A DNA stretch of 64,000 nt from Taxillus chinensis (taxonomy: Eukaryota > Streptophyta > Magnoliopsida > Santalales > Loranthaceae), in contig CM042091.1 of the NCBI GenBank assembly GCA_023512835.1, positions 2,490,553-2,554,552 of the forward strand, in the 5' to 3' direction. The position numbers and the translations under genes were made by a program. Positions 41,109-53,326 of this stretch are shown here, piece after piece; positions within the stretch are counted from its first letter, which is position 1, and each line of letters begins with the position of its first letter. The notes under the pieces were generated by a model, which was not told the origin of the DNA, made no database searches, and saw nothing but the letters and a program-made list of their open reading frames with translations.

Positions 41109-43457
41109 ATGAGCAACCAAACCGAAGCCGCGAAGCAGGAAAACGGCGGTGTTTGGTCGGATGCGGGGAAAAAGGGGTTGAAGCTGGTGGGGCACGTGGG
41201 GTTCGTGCGGAACTACCCGCGGTCGGATAGGTTCGAGGTGAATCGTTTCCACCATGTGGAGTTCTGGTGCAGCGACGCCACTAACGCCGCTCGCCGCTTC
41301 TCCTTGGGCCTCGGCATGCCCATCGTCGCCAAGTCCGACCTCTCCACCGGCAACCAGGTCCACGCCTCCTACCTCCTCCGCTCCGCCCACTTACGCTTCC
41401 TCTTCTCCGCCCCCTACTCCCCCTCCGTCGCATCCCCCGACGCCGCCGCCGCCATCCCCTCCTTCGACCACTCCACCTCTCGCTCCTTCACCGCCACCCA
41501 CGGTCTTGCCGTCCGCGCCATCGCCATCGAGGTTCGCGACGCCGTCTCCGCCTTCTCCGCCAGCGTCGCCCATGGCGCCAAACCCTCCTTCCCGCCCGCA
41601 GTCCTCGGCAACGGGGGATCAGCCAGCCAAACCATCGTCGCCGAGGTCCAACTCTACGGCGATGTCGTACTCCGCTACGTTAGCTACCAAAACCTAAACC
41701 CTAGCGACGGCGACGGCGACGATTCGCGGTTTCTCCCCGGGTTTGAGCCCATGGAGGAGTCCGCCTCGATCCCGGGGCTCGATTTCGGCATCCGGCGGCT
41801 GGACCACGCCGTGGTGAACGTGCCAGAGCTCGGGCCGGCAGTGGCGTACCTCAAAGGATTCACCGGGTTCCACGAGTTTGCCGAGTTCACGGCGGAGGAC
41901 GTGGGGACGAGCGAGAGCGGGTTGAACTCGGTGGTCCTGGCCAGCAACGACGAGATGGTTATCCTCCCCGTGATCGAACCGGTGTTCGGGACGAAGCGGA
42001 AGAGCCAGATTCAGACCTATCTGGAGCACAATGAAGGGGCTGGTGTGCAGCACTTGGCCCTGATGTCCCAGGACATCTTCTGGACCCTCAAGGCAGCGGA
42101 CCTGCCTGGGAGGATTCGATTTCATGCCGTCCCCGCCGCCTACTTATTACCGGAATCTGAAGAACAGGGCCGGCGACGTGTTGTCCGATGAACAGATTAA
42201 GGAATGCGAGGAGTTGGGGATTTTGGTGGATAGGGATGATCAGGGCACATTGCTTCAGATTTTCACCAAGCCTGTGGGTGATAGGTATGCAATTTCTGTT
42301 ACTTTCTCTCCTTTTTTGGGGTCGCTTTGAGACTTTGTTTTTTTATGTATCAATTACTTGTATGAAATTGATTTAGTATGTTGTTGATTTTAAATAATGG
42401 AGATACAATTTGATGTATTGATTTTAGTTTGTACAAGTAAAAGAACAGCAATTGATCTATTGGGGTGCAGTCACTTCTTGCCTTGTAGTTATAAAGCTCC
42501 TGCTATTGCTAGTTAGTAGGCCAACTCATGGACTAATTTCAAAACTCGGCCTTTATTCTTGTGATTGATCTCTTGGGTTCGGGTTTCAATTGAACACTCA
42601 TAAATTCACAAACACAAACAATCAAGATTGCCCTTTTGTGCTGCTTGCCAAAATTCATAATGGCAATGGGGCTTTGACAGTGTCATATACCATGCTTGAC
42701 GAGCCTTTCATTGCATGTAGGCTATTTCTTTTATCAGATTTTATTTTTGCAATTCTTAAATGTGTGGAAAGATTTTATGGCTTCTTCCTTTTTTTATTTT
42801 GGTGCAAATTATGCAATACTCTTGCATCTTTTCTGGTTTTTTTCTGTTTCCTTTGGAATGTTTGCACTCCAAGAAAAAACATCTGTAGGCTATTGGCGTG
42901 ATTGTATTCCTGTTTCTTTGCTTCTCCGTGATGGCGCCGTCTTGGAAATGGAGGTACTTGCTTTAACCGTCTATGGGTATTCAAATTGAAGTGTTCATTA
43001 GTATCGGATATATAAAGTTTTGCTCTTTCAGTGTTTTACTGGGACTCTTTTCCCGTGGATGGTTTTAGCCCAGATGGGTTTTGTTCTGAATTGTTAGGCT
43101 TGTCGTTACTAGCTGCACTTTTTTTTTATTATTAATTATATTGCAATGAAATTTTCCTCTCTAAAAAATGGACTTTCGTTATAGCAAACGTTGATTGTTG
43201 ACGTCAAACATAACCGAAGTATAATAAAATCATAAATTTACTGCACCAGAGAATATGTTAGTTAGAAGTGCGATTCTAATTTATAAACTTTCATTTTGTG
43301 CAGACCAACCTTTTTTATTGAAATAATTCAAAGAGTTGGGTGCATGCTCAAGGATGACAAGGGGAAGACATATCAGAAGGGTGGGTGCGGAGGATTTGGT
43401 AAGGGAAATATTTCAGAGCTCTTTAAATCCGTTGAGGATTATGAGAAGGCACTTGAA
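41109..43457 (+). pseudogene. second HPPD copy, inverted and frameshifted
   Basis: Closely related to the HPPD at 31191-33593 and in opposite orientation. Exon 1 is 41109-42284 and exon 2 starts at 43304, with the same intron site and a similar intron of about 1 kb. Relative to the intact copy, eight bases (GAGATGAG) are missing after 42092, within the codons following DIFWTLK, so the frame shifts and stops at 42191. Downstream the original frame reopens (MPSPPPTYYRNLKNRAGD at 42124). A Gly-to-Val change sits beside the first iron ligand (RRLDHAVVN). Exon 2 keeps the Glu ligand region (TFFIEIIQRVGC) but loses homology after the codons for DYEKALE at about 43457. It could still be transcribed from a copied 5' region, but a full dioxygenase cannot be made. 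Confidence 0.93.
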
Positions 43458-43895
43458 AGAGAAGGCAATTTTGATCCCCTTATGGAAGAAGGCATTCCGG
43501 TGTGTCATAAGACACACTCAGGTGCCAAACGACTGCAGGGTGGGTCTTCAAGTAAGCTAAGGAAGTTTGTTAGGAAGGAGGATAGGTTGAGTGAAATGAC
43601 AGATGCATTAAATAACTTTGCCCGTATTCAAGAAAAAAATATTGAAGAAAGGGCGGCTAGATATGCAACAAAAAGCAGTGCTAGTTGTAATCCGAAACCG
43701 ACAACCTCACATATGGATGACAAATATAGTCTTCAATCTGCAATCACCTTATTTAATACTTACAAGGGAAGTATGTCAAAAGGAAAGTTTTATAAGGTCC
43801 TTCAGGCACTGTATAAATATGATCACAGGGTTGTTTTCATGGAATTGGATGAGGATTTGAGGGTGATGTGGATGGATTGTCTTGATGAGGAGTGA
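43458..43895 (+). mobile_element. PIF/Harbinger-associated MYB/SANT-like protein fragment fused in frame to HPPD exon 2
   Basis: The reading frame of the HPPD-like exon continues without a stop into about 145 codons ending at 43893-43895. This part resembles the C-terminal half of MYB/SANT-like proteins encoded beside Harbinger transposases and their domesticated relatives: a basic Ser/Lys linker (GGSSSKLRKFVRKEDRLSEM), a helix NNFARIQEKNIEERAARY, and a terminal module SLQSAITLFNTYKGSMSKGK to MWMDCLDEE. The N-terminal SANT domain is absent. The fusion point is about 43457. The transposase relic downstream supports the assignment. Confidence 0.65.
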
Positions 43896-44689
43896 ACATT
43901 GATACTTAATTGTGTTGCTTTTCTTTATATTTGTTTGGTTTCGGTTGTATGAGATGTTTTAAACATTTTTATTTGGTTTAGAAGTTTGCTTGCTCTTATG
44001 GTTTGTATGTGAATGTTGAATGATGTGTTCTCATGTTATTAGTATGCTGATGTTGTATTTCACTTTTCTAGTTTGTTTGAATGATGTTATGGTGTTGTTT
44101 ACATTTTTTCTATTTATATTGTATCATAGATATTGCATCATTTATACTACATTATCGGTTAAATATATGACTATCATTCATTGTGTATGTTATATATTTG
44201 TTAGTTTACATCGTTGCATTTGTTTAAGCAGGAGAAACTTAAATTATAGCTGTTGATCATGACATGAGTACTCAAGTATGATTACGCTGTTTAGAATATT
44301 GGCATTATGATGAAGTCCTATAGCATAATATATTAGACGAGGATAATGACATTGAAGGTGAAGCCGTACGTGACATTGGTAGTCAACGTACTTTATCTCC
44401 CACTTCATCCTCAGAAGGGGATGTAGACTTTGTTGTCAACGCTGCAGTGATGAACACCATGTCATATGTTTAAAAATATTATATGAAACAACCCCAACGT
44501 ATTTCAATATTAGGAGTTTCGCTCATAATGCCTGACGGAGGTTGTAATGGGCTCCCCGACTCATTACACACGAATAATAACTACTAATCATGGTTCAAGG
44601 TATGATTTTACTTTGACTTGATACTTACGATATTAAATATATTTAAAAATTTCATATATGTTGATCAATTTGCTTACATGTCAATTATT

Positions 44690-45470
44690 GTAGGCTTGTG
44701 TGGGTGCCATTGATGGCACCATGTAAGTTCGAAGGTTCTTGATGTGAAGGCAATGTCGTGTCGTAGACGGAAAAACGTAATCACGTAAAATGTGATGTGT
44801 GCAATGAACTTTGAGATGCATTTCACTTTTGTATACTCGGATTGGGAAGATAGTGCTAATGACTCAAGAGTGTTTGAGAATGCTATTTTGACTTCATGAT
44901 TGAGTTTTCCTTGGCCTCTTGAAGGTTGAACTTAGATAGTTCATTGTTGAGTGTTTTTTTTCTTTGCAAAATTGATCTTCATATTATATGAATTTCATGC
45001 ACATGATTCTAGGTACCCGTTGGGTGGATATTTTATGTCACTACATAAATCTGTCTGTTACCATGCCCAAGAGTTCCGTGGCAGACACCAACAATTACAT
45101 GGTGCTCTTGAATTGTTTAACTATAAACATTCATCTCAACGTATGGTTGTGGAATGAACTTTTGGTGTGTGGAAAGTAAAGTTTCCCATTTTGTGCCATA
45201 TGCCAAACTACCCTCTCTCTTGGCAACGAATGATTATGACCACATGTTGTACCATTCATAATTTTATACGGTCATATACTCGAAATAACAACCTCTTTGC
45301 TGATTGGGAAAACAAAGATGTCCCTACAAATGATAAGGTGGCAATCATGGTATGGATCATATGAATAAGTAGAGACTGCGGCAAGCATAAGCTCTTAGTT
45401 ATCCTGCACAGGAGAAAATGAGAATTCGGCGGGACACAATCACTATGGCAATGTGGGAGGGGCATTAGTC
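44690..45470 (+). pseudogene. decayed PIF/Harbinger transposase (DDE_Tnp_4 type)
   Basis: Translated blocks in changing frames match the Harbinger nuclease: CVGAIDGT near 44695-44725, FTFVYSDWEDSANDSRVFEN near 44824-44883, and EFRGRHQQLHGALELFNYKH then SSQRMVVE, a stop, TFGVWKVKFPILCHMPNYP and CCTIHNFIR between about 45073 and 45270. Several stops and frame changes break it. It lies in the same orientation as the MYB/SANT-like fragment, as in an autonomous element with two genes. Upstream sequence at 43896-44690 belongs to the same relic but shows no readable domain. Confidence 0.75.
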
Positions 45471-45794
45471 TACCATGTTTTGTATGGTGTTGATGGAGTA
45501 GTCACAATTTATGTTTTTGAGAAGTTGTGTATGTTTTAAACAATTGTGTAATGTGTTATTGGGTTGTATAATGTGTTATTGGTGTTTAAATGGTAAGTGC
45601 ATGTGTTGTTGGTTTGTGTGCGACGTATTTTGAAATCTTGTGTATGTTGTATGATGTTGTTCTACTTGTCCAACTTAACAACTCGAATGGAAAGTCGTTC
45701 CTACTCGATAATCATTACTCCAAATGAATAATACTCCTAATTCATGATTCGATCATGTTTTTTTAGTAATCGATTTCACTTTCTACCTGAAATT

Positions 45795-46205
45795 TCAAAA
45801 GGAAATTTTGACCGAAGTTTTGTACTTGGCCGCATTTTTGTCAATCTACTCGACTGGAATTTCATTGGAACTTGAATATTATCGCTTAACAGTCGAATGT
45901 CGAGTTATTTGTTGAGTTGTTCTCGAGTCATATCTCGAGTGCTGCTTGATATGACTTTTTATGTAAAATTCAGAATGTCGAGTGTGATAATGGTTATTTC
46001 GACTCGTTCAAAAGGAAATTTCGAGTGGACTTTTGTACTTGGTCGTGTTTTTGTCGGTTTACTCGATTGGGATTTCGTTGGAACTCAAATATTACCGCTC
46101 GACAGTTGAATGTTGAGTTATTTGTTGAGTTCTCGGGTTATGTCTCAAGTCGTGCTTCGAATGACTTTTGATTTTCAAGTGTGATACTTGTCACTTCGAC
46201 TAGTT
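45795..46205. repeat. degenerate direct repeat of about 213 bp
   Basis: Two tandem copies, 45795-46007 and 46008 to about 46205, share TCAAAAGGAAATTT, TTTTGTACTTGG, ATTTC(A/G)TTGGAACT and GAGTTATTTGTTGAG at matching spacing. No reading frame is kept. Probably part of a retrotransposon LTR or noncoding region. Confidence 0.7.
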
Positions 46206-46899
46206 CGGCCAACATGTCGATTGATCATCCCCATTTCAAGTATGTGATAAATATCTGTGGACTGACATGTTGCGTATTGGCGCATTTTGAGGCTTCGAAA
46301 GTGTTGGATCCTATTTGGTCCGGGTTGGATACATTTTATCAAATTCAAATTTTCTCTATGCCGCCTTGATTGGTTGAAATTTTACAGAGCGACAAAGTCG
46401 TGACAACTAAGCCACAAATGCCCGATTTCAAGACATTATTCAAGAAAGGCCTCCAAATGCCAAAGAGACAGTCATGAGCAATAGAAAATCAAATTCGATG
46501 GTCAACGCCATCGACCACGCTCAATTCTGAGGTCAAACGAAAAAGATATGATCAAAACAACATTCGTGCCGCCATCGAAGGTTAAAACAGTAATTAACTT
46601 TTCAAACGGCACTCCGAATCAGGTCACGAACCTCATTTTCCTATTCTACTTGTCGTTCTAAGAATTTTGACATATATATTGTATATATTTGTTTTCGGAG
46701 CATTTTAGATAAAAAAAAATCAAAAATAAATAAGTTTTTCGGTAATAAACTACCGCTGTATATGCTTGCCGTAAAAATGAGATCATTTTCAAATAAATTT
46801 GACACAAGTTGCTTGTCATGACGGCCCGAGTCCAAAAACAAATTTTTAGAGACGTTTTGAAATCCGTTTTGCCTTGCCGATCCCAAAAATCGAGAGACA

Positions 46900-49800
46900 T
46901 CGGTTAAAAACTCAAAAACAAATTTTTTTTCTTTTTTTCTTTTATTTTATTTTTCCACTCGTCTCCAGGCCATATGTCAGCCTTTGGTTGGTCGAAAACT
47001 AAATAAAACAAAACCAAAATCAAAACCAAAAACCAAAATAAAAAAGTAAAAACATAAAACCAAAAAAATACAGCCACATAAATCCACTCGGATCTTATCT
47101 CTTCCACCAACCTCCCTGCGTCGGCTTCCCCCTCTCTCCTTCCCCATCTCGTCTCCATCCACGGATCCACGCAACAGCCGCCGTGATCCCGGAGGACCAC
47201 CGGACCGCCACTCGCCCATCCCTCCAGCTAGCTAAACCCAGCCATGGTCCGAACCATGGTTGCCTCCTCTCTCTCTCTGACCAAACCAGACCGCTAACCG
47301 GCGACCAAGTCCGCGCCGCTGCTCAACTCCCTGGCTCAACCCTAACCTCCACACCTATAAAACCCCCAAGCCGCTCCCCCATCTCTCTCTCTGGTTCTCG
47401 GTCGTCTTCGACGCCCACGAAAAACCCAAACCTCACTCTCTGGTTCTCGGATCCGTCATCAAAAACCATCACCGCCTCCTTCTCCCATCTTCTTCTCACC
47501 AAAAGAAACTCTCCATCTCGCCGGAAAAACCAGCACCACCCTCCATTGTTTCCTCCTCCCCTCTCGGATCTCCTCCTCCTTCGAAAATCAGAAAAAAAAA
47601 GACACCCATCTTCTCTCTGGTTCTCCGTTCCCTCTTCGCCCGGAAAACCCACACCCAATCGCCTCTCTCTCCTCTCAACTCCATAAACCCAGCCGCTCGT
47701 CCGCCAGCGCTGGCTCTCCTCTCTCGGGCTAGCTCAAAAAAAAAAAAAACCAATACCCAGAACCATCCCCTCTCCGGTTCCTCTTCTCCGTCCCGAAAAT
47801 CCACACTCGCTCCATTGTCTCCTCTCTCATCCTCCCGTCTTCTCTCTTGGCTTCGAAACCCAAGACCGAACCCGATCGGTCATGCCCCTCTTCTCTTTTC
47901 TTCCATCTTCCATCTTTGTTCGAGGCGAAAATCATTCCACTGGCAAGGAGGAGCTCCAAGTTGATTCCAAGGGGTACGGGAGCCGACCATCAATCGTGGA
48001 AGACGAGAAAGGACTCCCAGTTTGCCGATTCAGAGGGAAAGGTGACGAATCCGTTCTGGTTGGCTACTATTCTCTCTGCTTTGTTGTTTTGTTTTCATTA
48101 TCAGCATCTGCGTCTCTTGGTCGATTTGTTCATGTTCTGTATTGGGAGTCCAGTTGGGTGTTTACTTCATTTGAGTTTTAGTCGGTTAAAACAATGCAAA
48201 CGAAGTAAAACAAAACAAACAAGAGTCAAAGCGTCACAAAATCAATAGGGAAGCCAGTGTTTGTTCGTATCTGATTTATGGGGATGAATGAACGAACTGG
48301 TTAATCAATTTGCCATTTTTTTTATGTGTTTTGGTAGTGTTCTTTAGGAAGATCAGGAACGCATGATCGTCTTTGTCTGAATTGTTTTTTTGTCTTCGTT
48401 AATCAGTGTGGTAAATATGTGTTCAAAACAAAGAAGAAGAAAAAAAACGTTGAGTCCCTGCCGTTGTGCTTGCCGTATGTTGCTTACCATTTCTTCCTGT
48501 TTTTTTTCGCTCTATTTTACTCGGTGCACTCGTTTGATGTTTTTGAAAAAAAAAATAACAAAAAGGATGAAAAAAGGGCAGAAAGCAAAAGAAAAGAAGA
48601 AGAATCGTTTTCACTCTTGATAGTTTCTAGCGTTAGTATGTTTAAACAGTTGTCTTTAATTTCTACCCGGTCTTGTTGTCATTTAACTTGTTTGTTTTTA
48701 TTTTCATTTGTTGAACCGATTCATATCACCTGGGGTCCCTGCTTTGTGTATCGGATTTGGGTTGGTTTCCCCTTCACTTCTCCTATCATGGTTCGGTGGC
48801 ACGTTGGATGAGCTTTATTGTTTGGTGGCCTCAGTTCACGGTTTTGGCACGCCTGTTTTATGGTTGTACAAATGGCCATGGAGTTGTTAGTTTTATTTAT
48901 TTTCACCATATAAAGCTAATGTTGATAGTGATTGTTTTGTTTTATTTTTACTAGTGGCCTTAGGATTAATGTAGCTTTGGGCCATTTGCAGATATGTAAC
49001 TTTGGGGTTATGTAGCCCACTGTAATATGTAAATAGCATAGTAATAAAAGAGAGGGAGAAAAGAGAAAAGGAAAGAGAGGAAAAAAAGATTTTGTGGATG
49101 ACACATTCTCACACACTACACACTTGTAAATTTTTTTTTATTGTATTTTGCCATCTTTCTAAAAAAAAGTCTTTCTAAAAAAACAAATAACAAAAACGTA
49201 AACTAAAAAAAAATGTTTTCAAAAAAACAAAAAAAGTGAAAAAAATAAACAAACAATCAAACAAAAAATCTTTCTCAAATAAAAAAAAATGTTTTCTAAA
49301 TATGTTTTCTAAAATAACTTGAGCTTTGTTTTTAATACTTGGCGTTCGCATCGAGCCTTTCTTTTTGCTTTTTCATTTTACCTTTACTCATTATTTTTCA
49401 CCACCAATGTCATTGCACATATTTAGTTTAGTTAATAATAATAATAATAAATTTTAACTTAGAAATAAATTCATTGCTTCCTTAGATTTTGGATAATTTA
49501 TCACTTCTAAATTTTCGCTTAGCTTTTACCATTTTTACTTAGATTTAAGTTTGAAACTCAAGTAAAATTATAGGGCTCCCTTTAGAAATTTAGGATTAAA
49601 TTGAATTTAATTTTTAACTTCAACAAAGAATTTGAAAATAAAAGATTAAATTATTAAAATTTCCTTTAGATGCTTAGAATAAATTGGATTTAAGTATATT
49701 TTAATAAATAACTTGAAAAATAAAAAGAGTATATTATTATGTTACATGCAAATTTAATATTACTTTTAGGCTAATTAACTTTAGATCAAACAATTAAAAC

Positions 49801-49965
49801 AAGTTAAAAACCTTTAAATCTTAAGATAGGTATTGAAAGGGTGCCGTGGGGGTGTTAGTCCTTTCATACGTGTAACTAACTCTTGAGCTTACCCTTAGCG
49901 GTTTAAATTAAATTTTTTTTAGGTGACTAATTGCATCAAAAAATGATTGGTGGCGACTTTATATT
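46900..49965 (+). mobile_element. probable Ty3/gypsy (Tat/Ogre-like) LTR relic
   Basis: A CT-rich leader-like block (47100-47900) has CTATAAAAC at about 47355-47363 as a TATA candidate and repeated CTCTCTGGTTCTCGG segments; an A/T-rich part follows. The right side has AAAGGGTGCCGTGGGGGTGTTAGTCC near 49838 and then ATGATTGGTGGCGACTT near 49945-49962. From memory, the GGTGGCGACT motif follows LTRs of Tat-lineage elements at the primer site. No clear matching LTR pair, target duplication or gag-pol domain is visible, so the left edge is a guess. Open frames at 47183-47686 and 47847-48248 look like chance frames in CT-rich DNA. Confidence 0.38.
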
Positions 49966-50129
49966 TTTCATCACCCTTTGGATGAAGGTTGGAGGGAATT
50001 GTACTTAAAGTAATTTCTCTTCCGGACGAAATTTGGTGATGACAGAAAGGCATAAAATTGAATGATTAGTTAATTAACTTCAGTCCTCAACACAATTATC
50101 ACCTCTTGAGCGCATTTAGGGTTTCGATT

Positions 50130-50324
50130 ATGTCGTCTTCTCCAACGAAAACCCATCCAACCAATACTTGGCTCGACAAGAAGAAAAGCAAATACTTCCG
50201 AATCCCAGGGTACGTCCTCGACTGGGAAGCGTTCATGGCGAGCCTTGTACCATGGAGGTCAGAGATTCTGTCGTTATTGGAGCATAGTCATCTGCATGCA
50301 TTGTGTTGTAGGCCTTGTGATTAG
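50130..50324 (+). CDS. small open frame of unknown function, possible gene fragment
   Basis: A 64-residue frame starting MSSSPTKTHPTNTWLDKKKS after AGGGTTTCGATT, a leader motif common in plant genes. Composition is protein-like, with KKKSKYFRIPGYVLDWEAFM, but I do not recognise the family. Sequence to about 50560 keeps a non-repetitive, moderately GC-rich character with broken frames, as expected of a decayed gene. It may be a captured or truncated gene piece rather than a working gene. Confidence 0.25.
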   Translation: MSSSPTKTHPTNTWLDKKKSKYFRIPGYVLDWEAFMASLVPWRSEILSLLEHSHLHALCCRPCD

Positions 50325-51337
50325 TATGAAGATGTGGTCAACGTGTTCTGTGAGACTATGAATGTGCAATAGGCGATCGGTGATAGACTATTTGCTTCTG
50401 CAATTTCTGGATCTAGATGATCAGTGCCATCATCCTTCTTCTTCCATGAGTGGCGGAGACGATGACAACGTCATCGTTTTGCAGTTGCGAGATGACACGG
50501 AAACACGGCAACAAAAAAAGGCAACAAACTTGCCTCAACAAATTTGGCCAGCAGATTTGAAGTTTGCTAAATTTACTGTAGTGATATATGGCCTTTTGTT
50601 GAGATTATTTTTATAATTTTAGCTAATTTTTAGCTAAAACTTTAATTTGATTAGGCCAATATGCGTGCTCTAATCAATAATATGGTAAAGAAGATGATCT
50701 TATCTGGATGCTGAGGCATCATAATCACATTAGCAGGTGATTGATATAAAAAAATTTAAAATATAATTTACAATTCTTAAGCCAATACGTCAGCAGCATT
50801 TGAATTATCGAATTTCAGCTTCAAATTAAAACTCTTAATAATAATAATAATAAAAGAAATAAACATATGTTTTTGTTTAATAATAATTAAAAGTATATAT
50901 TATACTATTGTTTTTGCTTAAAAATAAATAATTTTATTTAATAAAATTAATATTTATATGTATTAATCATTTGTTCGTAAATAATTTCAAACCATTTATG
51001 AATATTAGATTTTTTTTAAAACTTGTCAATATTATTTTTTAATCAATTAATATAAATAAATTTTCATTTAAGTTAGAACAACTCTAACATTACTTTTAAA
51101 ATTATCTTCACATATGAAGATTTTTTCAAATGTAAATAGCTACAATAATCTTCAAATTAGCTTTATTTATATTAAAATAATATTTTTTTCCTTTTCTAAT
51201 ACAACCCTTCTCTCTCAACACCCATCACTCGCGTTTGCCAATTGTTTTTTATTGCACCCAACCCCAAACTCCATCCTCGTCCAAGGCCACTGCTGCCAAT
51301 GTAAACCTGTGCCACCCCTCCCAATGTACGGATTTGG

Positions 51338-52115
51338 ACCGACAATGAAGGATCCGTCGCCGTAGGATACCTGGTAGAGGCAGCTTTTGGTGGCTACGCT
51401 ACACCCCAAGCTCCCAGCTATTTACACAGGGAAGATCTGCCTTGCATCGCGCTCAAGCTTGGTGTTGAGCAAATCTTCGACAGTGGAGTTGGAGCCGAAA
51501 GACGGCAAGGCGTCAACGTGATGTGGGCCGATAGAGAAGCTGTTCCAATCGCCCTCTAGTGAGAGTGCGAGTTCGCTGCGGCTGCGGCAAAACGCCGCAC
51601 GGTGCGGCTTTTATTTTTTTGGTATAGTTTTTGTTGTTTGTTTCCAAAATCAACCGTTAGATGTAATATTCATGTAATGTATGTACTTCTTGTAAAATTT
51701 TGTAATAATCTAACGGTTAGATTTTGCACAAATGCAATTACAAAAAATTAAAAATTTAAAAAATAAAAATACTGAACAAATTTATTTTTTAAATTTTTAA
51801 TTTTTTATAATTGCATTTGTGCAAAATCTAACCGTTAGATTACTATAAAATTTTACAAGAAGTACATACATGAATATTACATCTAACGGTTGATTTTGGA
51901 AACAAACAATAAAAACTATACCAAAAAAATAAAAGCCGCACCGTGCGGTGTTTTGCCGCAGCCGCAGCGAACTCGCACTTCCTCTAGTGAGGCGGACCGG
52001 GAGAAGGTGGCCTCATCGAATTGGATGGGTTTTTAGACCTGAGTACTTAGTTCCTTAATGGAGAGAGATGAGAGGACTAGGAGCAAGAACAGAAAACATA
52101 ATTGGATTTTAGCAT
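51338..52115 (-). pseudogene. nepenthesin-like aspartic protease pseudogene, split by a MITE
   Basis: On the minus strand a degraded N-terminus begins with an ATG near 52115. With the MITE at 51563-51980 removed, the frame reads through EATFSRSASLEGDWNSFSI into PHHVDALPSFGSNSTVEDLL and NTKLERDARQIFPV, the propeptide start of plant atypical aspartic proteases. An in-frame TAA (51424-51422) follows, then CSVATKSCLYQVSYGDGSF, a motif that normally lies well over a hundred residues later, so most of the first catalytic lobe including DTGS is deleted. The signal-peptide region also has stops. It belongs to a different subfamily from the gene at 14097. Confidence 0.8.
51563..51980. mobile_element. 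palindromic Mutator-like MITE (foldback element)
   Basis: A 418-bp element whose two halves are inverted copies of about 200 bp, almost identical throughout. The left half starts GAGTGCGAGTTCGCTGCGGC and the right half ends GCCGCAGCGAACTCGCACTT. A 10-bp direct repeat CCTCTAGTGA flanks it at 51553-51562 and 51981-51990, in the 9-10 bp range of Mutator-like elements. The central loop is only a few tens of bases around TACTGAACAAATTT. It has no coding capacity and lies inside the protease pseudogene. Confidence 0.92.
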
Positions 52116-53259
52116 CACCATATTTTCTGTTATAATATTTGTGTGATTTGAACAGAGGAGATATAAGACAAAGAAAATAAAAGAAAAATATTACATAAAT
52201 AATAACTTTATTTTTAATGACTTACTATTCACTCTTTATATAATATTATTTTTTTTTTCTCTACTTTCTCCTCTTTCCTCCCTCTAACCACACCACACCA
52301 TTGACGACCTTGACCTCCCTCGCCCAGAGGTTGTCTACCGCCTCTGCTTTCTCAAGCAACCGATTGTCATCATTAATAAGCAATTTGTAGTTATTAACAC
52401 GCAAAAAAAAAGGGTTGCGTTCATGCCATCGTCGCACTCCAAACTTGCCTCAACACTACTGGAAACAAAGCCCCTATTGCCCAGACACAGTCAGTCATCA
52501 GCCCATTGCCCCTTCCTATCGCGTTCCATCATCGTTTAGCCAAAGCTCGCGCCACCAGCCGCCCCTCCTACTCGAGCGGAAAGCAAAAAGTTACTTTATT
52601 ATAAATAAAGAACTATATACATATATATATATTGTTGTTAGGGAGGCTCTCTTAGTGTCACTTTTTTTTTCTTTTGGAATTACATTTACAGGCTTAGGAA
52701 ATTAATTGCCTAATAATTGTAGTTTAACCGGGGCCAGCCAGCCAGGCCAGCTTTAACAAAATGCTAATTTGGCAGTTGTGAGTCAGAGTTACCTTGGGAG
52801 GGGGGGTGAGTAATTTGCCAGTTGTGACCGACTTTTGGGATCAAAGATTCATTACCAAAGAGATAGTGGGCGTCTATGAAATATTTGAATAAATAAAGGT
52901 ACTCATCGAGTAAATATGTTGAAGTTCAAGGATTTGACAGCAAACCCTAGGTACCACCGCCGCAGCAGCTATATATAATCTCATGTTCTCACCGCCTGCG
53001 GGTTGGGGTTGAGCGACTTGCGCGCGCGCGTGCGTGCATGTAAGGGACGAGTTAGAGAGAGAAAGAGGAGGGGGGAGAACCGAGGAAAGCGGAGAAGGTG
53101 GCGCTGGAAGCGGCGCCTTACCATGTGGATACGCAAAACTGAACATGTGAAATCCGTGATGTTTTTCATAGTTTTCAATCTGAATCCAACCGGCGTTGCT
53201 CGTTCCTTCTCCTGTCTTTCTCTCCTTTTCTTTCTTTCTTTATTTCTTTTCAGATACAT

Positions 53260-53326
<67 letters not shown>

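Noticed and set aside
47183..48248. Open frames of 133-167 codons in CT-rich DNA
   Set aside because: Pro/Ser/Arg-rich products are expected from CT-rich sequence by chance, opposite-strand frames are equally open, and the region looks like an LTR leader.
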